The notes: generated by a model not told the origin, from the letters alone. Shown: positions 1-5,848, counted from the first letter of the stretch. The stretch: DNA of 6,349 bases from Planctomycetales bacterium (GCA_020050375.1 JAGVKR010000084.1:1-6349), one strand, 5' to 3'. Made by a program: numbers and translations.

Positions 1-223
1 CGAACCAGACATTCGAGGCGTAGACCCCTTCGTCGAAATGCTCGATCGCCATCCGCGAGGGGTAGGCGCAGCGCAAACCAGCGGCGACCAGGAAGATCGC
101 GACGACGAGCCACAACTCGACGCGGCTGAGGCTCGGGCGTGAGACGAGCAGTGCTTCGGCCGAAGTGGGGGAAGGTTTCACGTGGAACGGAATCGGTTCG
201 AGAACGGCGGCGCTACGCGCCAC
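1..223 (-). CDS. N-terminus of a GT39/PMT-like membrane glycosyltransferase (3' end outside window)
   Basis: The minus strand is open from a GTG at 223-221 to the window edge, giving 74 residues. An in-frame TAG five codons upstream of the GTG limits the start; a second GTG lies at 181-179, and neither has a clear Shine-Dalgarno. The protein has a ~34-residue cytoplasmic lead, one hydrophobic segment (about residues 35-54, V-E-L-W-L-V-V-A-I-F-L), then H62-F-D-E-G-V-Y-A-S70. A first membrane helix followed by an acidic Asp/Glu loop is the hallmark of GT-C fold enzymes such as PMT/ArnT, where that acidic residue acts in catalysis with a polyprenyl-phosphate sugar donor on the extracytoplasmic side. 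Full-length members have around 450-600 residues, so most of the gene is missing. Acceptor and sugar cannot be inferred. It is transcribed divergently from the TPR gene. Confidence 0.72.
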   Translation of the reverse strand, partial: MARSAAVLEPIPFHVKPSPTSAEALLVSRPSLSRVELWLVVAIFLVAAGLRCAYPSRMAIEHFDEGVYASNVWF

Positions 224-273
224 GGGCCATTCGAGCTATCATGCAGAATAACACCACCGGAGAATCATACTCT
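224..273. promoter_or_regulatory. divergent spacer with candidate -10 boxes on both strands
   Basis: This 50-bp spacer, plus the first bases of each gene, must carry the signals for two divergent genes. On the plus strand TATCAT at 237-242 matches five of six bases of the sigma70 -10 consensus and would start a short leader before the ATG at 274. On the minus strand TATGAT (269-264) also matches five of six. Neither has a convincing -35 box at 16-18 bp, so both assignments are tentative. Confidence 0.3.
259..264 (+). promoter_or_regulatory. Shine-Dalgarno deciding the TPR gene start
   Basis: GGAGAA lies 9 nt upstream of the ATG at 274. The reading frame is open further upstream (in-frame ATG codons at 241 and 139), but those starts lack such a site and would add sequence with no TPR character that overlaps the divergent gene. 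This supports initiation at 274. Confidence 0.65.
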
Positions 274-594
274 ATGCCCACCTCGAATGAACTGTACGAC
301 GAAGCCTCGAAGCTCAAGAACGCTGGCGATCTGGCAGGGGCCGTCGCGAAGCTCGAAGAGCTTCTGAAGGTCGAACCGGATCACGTGCTGGCCCACTCGG
401 CCCTTGGCGTGCACTTGCAGAAGCTCGGTAAACTCGACGATGCAATCCGCCACGCCACACGCGTCACCGAGCTCGAGCCCAACGACCCGTTCTCGTTCAC
501 ACAGCTCTCGGTGATCTGCCAACGGTGCGGCAAGATCCCCGAGGCCGAGGCGGCGATGGCCCAGGCGCACGTGCTGCAGGGACGCCCACACTGA
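274..594 (+). CDS. small tetratricopeptide-repeat protein, 106 aa
   Basis: The product consists almost entirely of three TPR units: roughly residues 4-37 (E-L-Y-D-E-A ... L-K-V-E-P-D-H), 38-71 (A-H-S-A-L-G ... T-E-L-E-P-N-D) and 72-104 (F-S-F-T-Q-L-S ... A-H-V-L-Q-G). The small/large residue pattern and the terminal Pro of each repeat fit the TPR consensus. There is no signal peptide or membrane segment, so it is probably cytosolic and works as a protein-binding scaffold; the partner is unknown. The third repeat carries a C82-Q-R-C85 pair, a possible metal or disulfide site. The chosen ATG has a GGAG 9 nt upstream. It resembles the short TPR proteins conserved in planctomycetes, but this is from memory and untested. 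It converges with the lipoprotein gene, leaving 15 bp. Confidence 0.85.
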   Translation: MPTSNELYDEASKLKNAGDLAGAVAKLEELLKVEPDHVLAHSALGVHLQKLGKLDDAIRHATRVTELEPNDPFSFTQLSVICQRCGKIPEAEAAMAQAHVLQGRPH

Positions 595-609
595 CCGGGA
601 TCGACCGCG

Positions 610-1464
610 TCAGCGCAAATGCGGGATCGTCTCTTCGGTGAAACTGTCGCTGGTGTCGAGCGCTTTCGCGTCGTCGACTTTTGACGCCGGTTTCTTCGTC
701 GCCGCCATTCGTTGACGCAGCTTCCGGGCTGGTTTCGATGTCGCAGCCGATTGCGAATGGCCGGCATGGACGACCCCGCCGGCCGGCACTTTCTTCGATC
801 GCTTGGCGCTCGCCACGGGCGCCGCCGGGGCTCCGGCCGGCTCAACTTTGACCTGCGTCGTGGTGTCAAACTTCCGTCCGTCGGGAGCCTCCATTTTCGC
901 GTGGAGAGTCAGCTCCGATGACGTCGGCACGGTCTGCCAGTCGAGCTGGAACAGGTAGCCGGCGCTCAGGAACCCGCGGTGCCAGTGATCGCGAACTTCG
1001 TCGGTCGTGAAGTGCCAGCGCCCCACCCGCTGCGATTCGCCTTCGCGATTCAAATCGAGCAACTCGAGGTCGATGGCCCCCACGAGCTTGACCAGGTCGC
1101 CGTGCGCGTCGACCGGCTGCAGAAGCGCCGAGATTCCGTCGTCGCCCGGCTCGCCATCGCGGTTCGCGCCGCTCGTCAACATCATGTTGAACTTGATCGC
1201 TTCGGTCTTGTAGAGGACCTCCGCCTGCTCGGAAACAAGGGCCAACTGACCGCGCTGGCTCATTTGAGCGCGAAGGGTGTCGGCGTCGGTGCGGGCCACT
1301 CGCAGCTCTTCGCGAGCCGCTTTGAGCTCGGCGGCAATCTCCTGCTCCGTTTGCTCGTGCCGGCGCAATTCCGACTCGAGCATTTCGACGTCGCCGCGCA
1401 CGGCGCACCCGGCCGGCAGCATGGCCAAGAGCGCCAACATCCATGTTGGACGACGAAAGGGCAT
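610..1464 (-). CDS. coiled-coil lipoprotein, planctomycete-type hypothetical, 284 aa
   Basis: Starting at the ATG at 1464 the protein has a textbook lipoprotein signal: R4-R5, a hydrophobic stretch W8-L16 and lipobox L16-P-A-G-C20, with Cys20 the lipidated residue and Ala at +2, which suggests outer-membrane rather than inner-membrane retention. The open frame extends 35 codons upstream, but that would bury the signal peptide. Residues ~26-70 form a charged, Leu/Ala-rich coiled coil. An Asp/Gly-rich loop follows (N101-R-D-G-E-P-G-D-D-G110), then a probable beta-rich domain to ~207 (for example V125-K-L-V-G-A-I-D-L-E-L-L and L184-T-L-H-A-K-M-E-A). The tail from ~208 is Ala/Pro/Lys-rich, basic and likely disordered. 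No enzymatic motif is seen; the role is unknown. Coiled coil plus beta domain suggests an envelope structural or tethering protein (inference). Confidence 0.83.
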   Translation of the reverse strand: MPFRRPTWMLALLAMLPAGCAVRGDVEMLESELRRHEQTEQEIAAELKAAREELRVARTDADTLRAQMSQRGQLALVSEQAEVLYKTEAIKFNMMLTSGANRDGEPGDDGISALLQPVDAHGDLVKLVGAIDLELLDLNREGESQRVGRWHFTTDEVRDHWHRGFLSAGYLFQLDWQTVPTSSELTLHAKMEAPDGRKFDTTTQVKVEPAGAPAAPVASAKRSKKVPAGGVVHAGHSQSAATSKPARKLRQRMAATKKPASKVDDAKALDTSDSFTEETIPHLR

Positions 1465-1543
1465 GAACGTGAATCGGGGAGAGAAGGTGCCGTGGACCAA
1501 TCCGCGATCGCGGGGACAACCGGCGTGGTGGTGTATCAGGTTC

Positions 1544-1558
1544 TGCCTCAAAGAGGCA
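1544..1558. repeat. short hairpin in the lipoprotein leader
   Basis: TGCCTC and GAGGCA form a perfect 6-bp stem around a 3-nt loop, about 80 nt upstream of the lipoprotein start codon. It has no adjacent T-run and no recognised regulatory family. It could be a leader structure or chance in GC-rich DNA. Confidence 0.3.
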
Positions 1559-1598
1559 AGCCCGACCACAGGACCGCGCGCGACTTCGCAGTTGCGGA

Positions 1599-1675
1599 CT
1601 TGAGGCTTGAGACCCGAGACTTGAGGGCCAGACTCTCCGGCTCATTTCCTCAAGCCGCAGGTCTCAAGCCTCAAG
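1599..1675. repeat. 16-bp inverted repeat downstream of the clpP cluster; possible terminator or dispersed element
   Basis: The arms at 1599-1614 and 1660-1675 are perfect 16-bp inverse complements (CTTGAGGCTTGAGACC and GGTCTCAAGCCTCAAG). Inside the 45-nt loop a second 7-bp stem (1620-1626 with 1648-1654, CTTGAGG/CCTCAAG) can form, giving a long interrupted hairpin built from a repeated CTTGAGG/CTTGAGA word. It starts about 20 bp past the clpP stop on the minus strand, where the quality-control transcript would end. A smaller hairpin, TGCCC-GCA-GGGCA at 1679-1691, lies between it and the stop codon. No T-run follows on either strand, so a classical intrinsic terminator is not shown. The reiterated words suggest a dispersed intergenic repeat. 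Confidence 0.55.
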
Positions 1676-1693
1676 CCTTGCCCGCAGGGCAGC

Positions 1694-2311
1694 CTACGTC
1701 GTGCTCGACGGTGGCATCAAAGACGAGGGGAGCCGCTCGAGGATATTGTCGATGAGGCCGTACGACTTGGCCTCTTCGGGCGACATGAAATTGTCGCGAT
1801 CGGTGTCCTGCTCGATTTTCGTGAGCGTCTGCCCGGTGTGCTTGAGCAGGATTTCGTTCATCTGCTGCTTGACGCGAAGCACTTCCTTGGCGTGAATTTC
1901 GAGCTCAGTGGCGGTCCCTTCCATGCCGGCCAGCGGCTGATGAATCATGATCCGGGCATGGGGCAGCGCGTTGCGTTTCCCCGGGGCGCCAGCCGTCAGC
2001 AGAATGGCTCCCATGCTCGACGCCTGCCCGATGCAATACGTCGCCACGTCGCACTTGATGAACTGCATCGTGTCGTAGATCGCCATGCCGGCCGTGATCG
2101 AGCCGCCCGGCGAGTTGACGTACATGTGAACGTCGGCCTTCTCGTCCTCGAACTGCAAAAACAGCAGTTGGGCGACGATCGCGTTGGCGACGACGTCGTT
2201 GACCTGCGTGCCGAGGAAGATGATGCGGTCTTTGAGCAGGCGCGAATAAATATCCATTGCCCGCTCTTCGCGGCCGCTCTTTTCGATCACATACGGAACG
2301 AGAATCGACAT
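1694..2311 (-). CDS. clpP: ATP-dependent Clp protease proteolytic subunit ClpP, copy 1
   Basis: This is a 205-residue serine peptidase of the S14 family, forming the proteolytic chamber fed by Clp ATPases in the cytosol. The N-terminus ([11 protein letters not shown] ... D20-I-Y-S-R-L-L-K-D-R) is the classical ClpP axial-loop region, which supports the ATG at 2311 although no Shine-Dalgarno is visible. The triad is Ser99 (G-Q-A-S-S-M-G-A), His124 (M-I-H-Q-P) and Asp173 (D-T-D-R-D-N-F), with Ser-His and His-Asp spacings of 25 and 49 as in E. coli. N66-S-P-G-G70 supplies the substrate-binding glycines. Tyr64 and Phe84 match the E. coli ATPase-docking pocket positions Tyr62 and Phe82. There is a short Pro/Ser-rich C-terminal tail. 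It lies last in the tig-clpP-clpP series, 83 bp after the other clpP; no clpX follows. Confidence 0.96.
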   Translation of the reverse strand: MSILVPYVIEKSGREERAMDIYSRLLKDRIIFLGTQVNDVVANAIVAQLLFLQFEDEKADVHMYVNSPGGSITAGMAIYDTMQFIKCDVATYCIGQASSMGAILLTAGAPGKRNALPHARIMIHQPLAGMEGTATELEIHAKEVLRVKQQMNEILLKHTGQTLTKIEQDTDRDNFMSPEEAKSYGLIDNILERLPSSLMPPSSTT

Positions 2312-2341
2312 AGTGGGTCTCGATGGTTTGTCGCGGACGGA

Positions 2342-2363
2342 CCCGCCGGGCGCTGCCGGCGGG
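2342..2363. repeat. GC-only hairpin between the two clpP genes
   Basis: CCCGCCGG (2342-2349) and CCGGCGGG (2356-2363) form an 8-bp all-GC stem with a 6-nt loop. It occupies the 83-bp spacer between the clpP genes, 31 bp upstream of the copy 1 start. No T-run follows on the minus strand, so a full terminator is unlikely; an mRNA stability or processing element that uncouples the two levels is possible (inference). Confidence 0.45.
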
Positions 2364-2394
2364 CTGAGGGGCGAATGACAGCGGCGCTGGGGAG

Positions 2395-3018
2395 CTACTT
2401 GTCTTCTTTCTTGGGGGGCTTGATCAGCACCTCGTCGACGAGGCCGTACTCCTTGGCCTGGACGGCGGTCAGATAGCGGTCGCGTTCGGTGTCGCGGGCG
2501 ATGACTTCCAGCGGCTGGCCGGTGTGGCGCGCCAGAATTTCGTTGAGCGTCGCGCGGGTTTCGAGGATCTCTTTGGCCTGGATCTCGATATCCGAAACCT
2601 GGCCTCCCACCTGACCGTAAGGCTGGTGGATCATGATCTTCGAGTTGGGGAGGGCGAACCGTTTTCCCTTGGCGCCCCCCGCGAGAACGATCGCACCGCC
2701 GCTGGCCGCCAGCCCCACGCAGTAGGTCGCCACCGGGCAGTCGAGAAACTGCATCGTGTCGTAGATCGCCATGGTCGAGCTGACCGAACCGCCCGGCGAG
2801 TTGACGTAGAAGTGAATGTCCTGGTGCCGATTCTCGGATTGCAGGAACAACAGCTTCATCACGATCAGGTTGGCGCTGGCGTCGTGAATCGGTCCGTCGA
2901 GGAACACGATGCGGTTCTCGAGCAACAGATCGCCGATCCCCATCTGCCGCTGCCGCGAATAATCACGGGGCCGCTGGTTTTGCGGAGACACGAGCCCCGA
3001 AAATGCGTCAAACATCAT
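2395..3018 (-). CDS. clpP: Clp protease proteolytic subunit ClpP, copy 2 (divergent, Ser-Gly-Gly active site)
   Basis: This 207-residue S14 peptidase is clearly paralogous to the adjacent copy, sharing N73-S-P-G-G, M83-A-I-Y-D-T-M-Q-F and I128-M-I-H-Q-P. The triad is intact: Ser106 (G-L-A-A-S-G-G-A), His131 and Asp180 (D-T-E-R-D-R-Y), with the same 25/49 spacing. The residue after the catalytic Ser is Gly107 where E. coli and copy 1 have Met; its backbone amide contributes to the oxyanion hole, so specificity or activity may differ. The N-terminus is longer and unlike copy 1 (S11-P-Q-N-Q-R-P-R), in the part that forms the axial loops. Tyr71 and Phe91 keep the ATPase-docking pocket. The C-terminus is Lys-rich (P-P-K-K-E-D-K). 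ATG codons at 3018 and 3015 are adjacent. The gene is 29 bp downstream of tig, surely co-transcribed. A mixed ClpP1P2 tetradecamer is plausible. Confidence 0.95.
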   Translation of the reverse strand: MMFDAFSGLVSPQNQRPRDYSRQRQMGIGDLLLENRIVFLDGPIHDASANLIVMKLLFLQSENRHQDIHFYVNSPGGSVSSTMAIYDTMQFLDCPVATYCVGLAASGGAIVLAGGAKGKRFALPNSKIMIHQPYGQVGGQVSDIEIQAKEILETRATLNEILARHTGQPLEVIARDTERDRYLTAVQAKEYGLVDEVLIKPPKKEDK

Positions 3019-3019
3019 G

Positions 3020-3026
3020 CTCCCTC
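3020..3026 (-). promoter_or_regulatory. Shine-Dalgarno of clpP copy 2
   Basis: GAGGGAG read on the minus strand sits immediately before the double ATG. Its GAGG part is 4 nt from the first ATG (3018) and 7 nt from the second (3015), so the second Met may be the preferred start. The protein would differ by one residue only. Confidence 0.55.
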
Positions 3027-3047
3027 AAGTGGTGAAATCTTCTTCGG

Positions 3048-4529
3048 TCACCCCGCGCCCGGCTGCGGGGCCGGAACGACTTCCTGGGCGCACACCGAAA
3101 CGTCAAGCGCCTCGACCTCGTCGGGCTGTGACGCCGTGCCGGGGACGTCGACAAACTCGGCCTTTTCAAGGACGACGTCGACCGCCTTGCGTTCGAGAAT
3201 CTGGGCTTCGAGGTTTTCGATCAGTCCCGTTTTCTCGAGCCGGGCCCGCATCTTGCGCGGGCTTTCGCCGCGCTGCATGGCCATGTAGGCGATTTCGGTT
3301 TCTTTATCCTGCGGCGTGACTTGCAGCTTTTCCTGAGTGGCCAGCTTGTCGAGCACGAAATGCTCTTTGAGCGCCTGGCGTGTCGTCGAGATCTGCTGCT
3401 GCATCAGCTCGTTCTGCCGGGCCCGGATTTCGTCGTCGGTGAAGCCGGCCTGTTGCATTTCGAGCAACTCGCGATGCAAGGCGTTGTCGACCTGTCGACG
3501 CACGAGCGACTCGGGCAAATCCCAGTCGGCTGAGGCCGTGATCTGCTCGAGCACCTGCCGGCGCGTCGCCTGCCGCTGGTCGTATGTCACCTGACGCTCG
3601 AGCATCGAGCGGATCTCGTCGCGGAGCGCGTCTTCGGTTTCGACCGACAACTGCGACAGGAACTCGGCGTTCAACTCGGGCAGACGGAGCCTCTGGACAT
3701 CCGTCACCTCGAAGGTGATCTGGACCGGCTCGCCGCGCAGCTCCTGCTGCGATGCCTCGACCGAGATCGTCGTTTCAGCGTGGCGCGTCTCGCCCGGCTT
3801 GACGCCGGTCATCAGCTTGTCGAACCCCGTCACTTCGGCATCGGTGAACCGCAATACGGGGCGAATGCGAATCTGCCGGTCGGCGGAATGGCTCAACTCT
3901 TTGCCGTTCGTCTCGAATTTCAGATTGGCGAGCACGTAGTCGCCCAACTCCGCCGGGCCGTCGTGCGGCACGAGCTGGCCGAACTGCGCGAGGTATTTCT
4001 CGAGGTAATTCTGCACATCGACGTCGGTGACCTTGCGGACCGGGCGCTTCACCTTGAGGCCGGCGTAATTGGGGAGATCGAACTCCGGCCGGACTTCGAC
4101 GTCGAACTCGTAGCTGAAATCTCCCTCTTCGGGAAGCAGGAGGCTTTCGACATCGAGATCGGGCTCGTTGATGGCGTCGAGCTGATGGTCCTCACCCAGT
4201 TGCTGCAGACTCTGCGTCAGCACTTTCTGGCGGACCTGCTCTTCGACCTCTTTCTTGAAGCGCTTGACGATCAGGCTGCGGGGCACGTGCCCCGTCCGAA
4301 AACCGGGAACAGCCGCGTTCGTCACAAGCTCTTTGACGACGTCGTTGAAGAAATGATCAATGTCGCTGCGCGGCACCTGCACGCGGACGTGCTTTTTGCA
4401 GGGGCCGGCGTTCTTGATGTCGATCGACAACGACATTTTGAACGGCGCCTCTGCGGCGCCCTCGGCAACAGCGGTTCCTACGGCTTCTTCGCTCGGCGAT
4501 TCGGGAAGGTCGTTTTCGTCGGCACTCAT
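3048..4529 (-). CDS. tig: trigger factor, ribosome-associated chaperone, 493 aa
   Basis: Trigger factor binds the ribosome near the exit tunnel and shields nascent chains in the cytosol. The N-terminal ribosome-binding domain (~32-145) carries the signature G76-F-R-T-G-H-V-P83. The middle FKBP-like domain spans ~158-280 (E195-L-G-D-Y-V-L-A-N, V233-T-G-F-D-K-L, G246-E-T), and the helical C-terminal chaperone arms run from L284-P-E-L-N-A-E-F to ~460. E. coli trigger factor has 432 residues; the excess here is an acidic ~31-residue N-terminal extension (M-S-A-D-E-N-D-L-P-E-S) and a ~33-residue acidic/Pro-rich tail. The FKBP segment reads V-T-G-F-D-K-L where E. coli has I-P-G-F-E-D-G, so prolyl isomerase activity may be weak. 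The ATG at 4529 has only a weak AGAG upstream; Met32 (4436) is the alternative start. It leads the clpP pair. Confidence 0.95.
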   Translation of the reverse strand: MSADENDLPESPSEEAVGTAVAEGAAEAPFKMSLSIDIKNAGPCKKHVRVQVPRSDIDHFFNDVVKELVTNAAVPGFRTGHVPRSLIVKRFKKEVEEQVRQKVLTQSLQQLGEDHQLDAINEPDLDVESLLLPEEGDFSYEFDVEVRPEFDLPNYAGLKVKRPVRKVTDVDVQNYLEKYLAQFGQLVPHDGPAELGDYVLANLKFETNGKELSHSADRQIRIRPVLRFTDAEVTGFDKLMTGVKPGETRHAETTISVEASQQELRGEPVQITFEVTDVQRLRLPELNAEFLSQLSVETEDALRDEIRSMLERQVTYDQRQATRRQVLEQITASADWDLPESLVRRQVDNALHRELLEMQQAGFTDDEIRARQNELMQQQISTTRQALKEHFVLDKLATQEKLQVTPQDKETEIAYMAMQRGESPRKMRARLEKTGLIENLEAQILERKAVDVVLEKAEFVDVPGTASQPDEVEALDVSVCAQEVVPAPQPGAG

Positions 4530-4721
4530 GGTGTCTCTTGCAATCCTGTCAGTTGATCCGGCGTGTTGCGGATCGGGCGCGGGGACGGGAACGCAGCGCT
4601 GCGGGAAAAACCCGGCGGCGTCGCGCGGGACTCGACCGCGTGAACCGAAAGCGACGACGCCCCGGATGGCGCGAACGTCGCACGTCCCCCGAAATTACAC
4701 AAGCCCTTTCAAAAATCAAAA

Positions 4722-4792
4722 GCGGGTGATGGGGATCGAACCCACGACAACCACGTTGGCAACGTGGTACTCTACCACTGAGTTACACCCGC
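4722..4792 (-). tRNA. tRNA-Gly (anticodon GCC)
   Basis: Read on the minus strand the 71 nt fold into a complete cloverleaf: acceptor GCGGGTG/CACCCGC (7 bp), D stem ACTC/GAGT, anticodon stem CCACG/CGTGG with loop TTGCCAA, giving anticodon GCC, a 5-nt variable region, and T stem GTGGG/CCCAT with loop TTCGATC. The anticodon reads the GGC and GGU codons of glycine. The 3' CCA is not encoded; the flank begins TTTTGATTTTTG, so CCA must be added by nucleotidyltransferase. It lies 192 bp upstream of tig on the same strand, behind a strong promoter, and no convincing terminator separates the two. Confidence 0.97.
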
Positions 4793-4816
4793 AAACGGGC
4801 CCTGTTCCAAGGGGTG

Positions 4817-4844
4817 ATTATAGCGCCCGAGTCGAGGGATGCAA
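4817..4844 (-). promoter_or_regulatory. sigma70-type promoter of tRNA-Gly
   Basis: On the minus strand TTGCAT (4844-4839) and a perfect TATAAT (4822-4817) are separated by 16 bp. Transcription would begin near 4810, about 18 nt before the tRNA 5' end, as expected for a short RNase P-cleaved leader. This is the best promoter in the window and could also serve tig and both clpP genes. Confidence 0.75.
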
Positions 4845-4922
4845 GTCTCCCCGAGCGGTGAAAAGCCGCGGCGATCGAAGTGAAGCGCTCGCCTATCGAG
4901 CGTTCCGACGTGCCATCATAAA

Positions 4923-4946
4923 CCTGAAATCCGGCAGGCTTTCAGG
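4923..4946 (-). terminator. terminator-like hairpin after the methyltransferase
   Basis: CCTGAAA and TTTCAGG form a perfect 7-bp stem with a 10-nt loop; on the minus strand it is followed by TTTAT. The stem includes the methyltransferase stop codon. The T-run is short, so termination may be partial, but the position between the methyltransferase and the tRNA promoter is what a terminator would need. Confidence 0.5.
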
Positions 4947-5715
4947 CGACGCGACGCTCGAAGTGTGGGAGCAGCGCCACCTGCGACTTTCGGCCCCCGC
5001 GCTGCAGCAGCAGCACCCCGTTCCAAAACGTCGGGTGCCCCGACCTTGGGGTTCGAATATCGAGCAGCACGCGATACTCGAACGGGCTCGCCGTCAGGAA
5101 GTCGCCCGCCGCCTGGCGAATCTCGGCCCGGTTGATGTCGTCGACGAGAACTAGCCCCCCGTCGGCAAAAAACGGCTCCGCCAGTCGCAGCGCGTCGAAC
5201 TGGTCCTGATAGGTCCGCATATTGTCGCTGACGCAATAGCCGATCGACCCCTGATGCACGCGGTTCAGATAGTGACGAAAATCTTCTTCATAAAGCTCGT
5301 GCCGCGGGCTCTTCCAGCGCTCGAACCGCCGGAAGAAGGCCTCGCGAGTCGACGGCCTTTGGGCAACGCGATCGACCCCGATGCAGACTTTCGCGCGGTG
5401 CCCGGACATCGCCGCCAGCAGCGGGAATCCGCCCCCCACCCCGAGATTCAGGAAGACCTGGCCGGGGGGCAACTGCTCGACGCCGCGGTTGATGATCGCC
5501 CCGATCGCGAACGTCGATTTTCGTCGCAGGCGACACACGCGGCGCAGGCGGCGCTGCATGGAGGGCTGCTCCTCCGGGAGCACCGTCATCCACATTTCGA
5601 GGTGCAGACCGGCCTTGCGGGCCAGCTTGTTGAGCGCCCCAAATCCAGCCGGGCGCGGAGCCGTCGGCTGGAGCAGGCGAAACGAAATCTGTCGGACGTA
5701 ATCGGCGTAATCCAT
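4942..5715 (-). CDS. class I SAM-dependent methyltransferase (Methyltransf_24-like), 257 aa
   Basis: The Rossmann-type SAM site is visible as motif I F88-L-N-L-G-V-G-G-G-F97, then the acidic end of strand two C111-I-G-V-D115. Later come D164-N-M-R-T-Y169 and the strand G186-G-L-V-L-V-D-D-I194, arranged as in Methyltransf_24-type proteins that modify small molecules or glycans. The usual D-G-x-H-x-Y of that group reads D-N-M-R-T-Y here, so the common His is Arg. The N-terminal ~80 residues are basic and Arg-rich (R55-R-L-R-R-V-C-R-L-R-R). There is no signal peptide or membrane helix; it is probably cytosolic. The substrate is unknown. The ATG at 5715 has GAGG four nt upstream. It stands alone, ends in a terminator-like hairpin, and points the same way as the tRNA and tig genes but is probably separate from them. 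Confidence 0.8.
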   Translation of the reverse strand: MDYADYVRQISFRLLQPTAPRPAGFGALNKLARKAGLHLEMWMTVLPEEQPSMQRRLRRVCRLRRKSTFAIGAIINRGVEQLPPGQVFLNLGVGGGFPLLAAMSGHRAKVCIGVDRVAQRPSTREAFFRRFERWKSPRHELYEEDFRHYLNRVHQGSIGYCVSDNMRTYQDQFDALRLAEPFFADGGLVLVDDINRAEIRQAAGDFLTASPFEYRVLLDIRTPRSGHPTFWNGVLLLQRGGRKSQVALLPHFERRVA

Positions 5716-5848
5716 AACGCCTCGCGATCAGTAGGGTGGCACCGCGAACGCGGAAAGCTGGCGCGACCCGCGGCGGCTTGATACCCCAACGCGTAGAAGT
5801 CGTCAAGACGATGGTTGCCGAACGCGCACGGAAACGCTGTCAAATCAT

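Noticed and set aside
139..273. Upstream in-frame extension of the TPR protein
   Set aside because: It overlaps the divergent glycosyltransferase start, has no TPR character, and the GGAG at 259-262 fits the ATG at 274.
591..613. CTGAC/GTCAG inverted repeat between the convergent genes as a bidirectional terminator
   Set aside because: The stem is only 5 bp with a 13-nt loop and no T-runs.
1465..1569. 35-codon N-terminal extension of the lipoprotein
   Set aside because: It would place 35 residues ahead of a perfect lipoprotein signal peptide and has no better ribosome binding site.
866..1645. 259-codon minus-strand frame overlapping the lipoprotein gene
   Set aside because: It is an extremely Arg-rich out-of-frame reading of the lipoprotein gene, without the signal peptide.
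979..1755. 258-codon plus-strand open frame opposite the lipoprotein and the clpP end
   Set aside because: It is antisense to a gene with a clear lipobox and to a clpP C-terminus, crosses the spacer and its inverted repeat, and shows no domain. It is a shadow frame of GC-rich codon use.
2524..3288. 254-codon plus-strand frame opposite clpP copy 2 and the end of tig
   Set aside because: It spans two real minus-strand genes and the gap between them; a similar antisense shadow occurs opposite clpP copy 1.
3780..4556. 258-codon plus-strand open frame opposite trigger factor
   Set aside because: It is a complementary-strand shadow of tig; the residues mirror tig codons and no family is recognisable.
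4592..4614. Palindrome CGCAGCGCTGCG and adjoining CGGG-AAAAA-CCCG in the tRNA-tig spacer
   Set aside because: The stems are short and the arms overlap. With this GC content they may be chance, and no T-run follows on the minus strand to make a terminator.
4690..4721. Possible tig promoter in the AT-rich flank after the tRNA
   Set aside because: TTGATT and TGTAAT are present on the minus strand but only 14 bp apart, too close for a sigma70 promoter.
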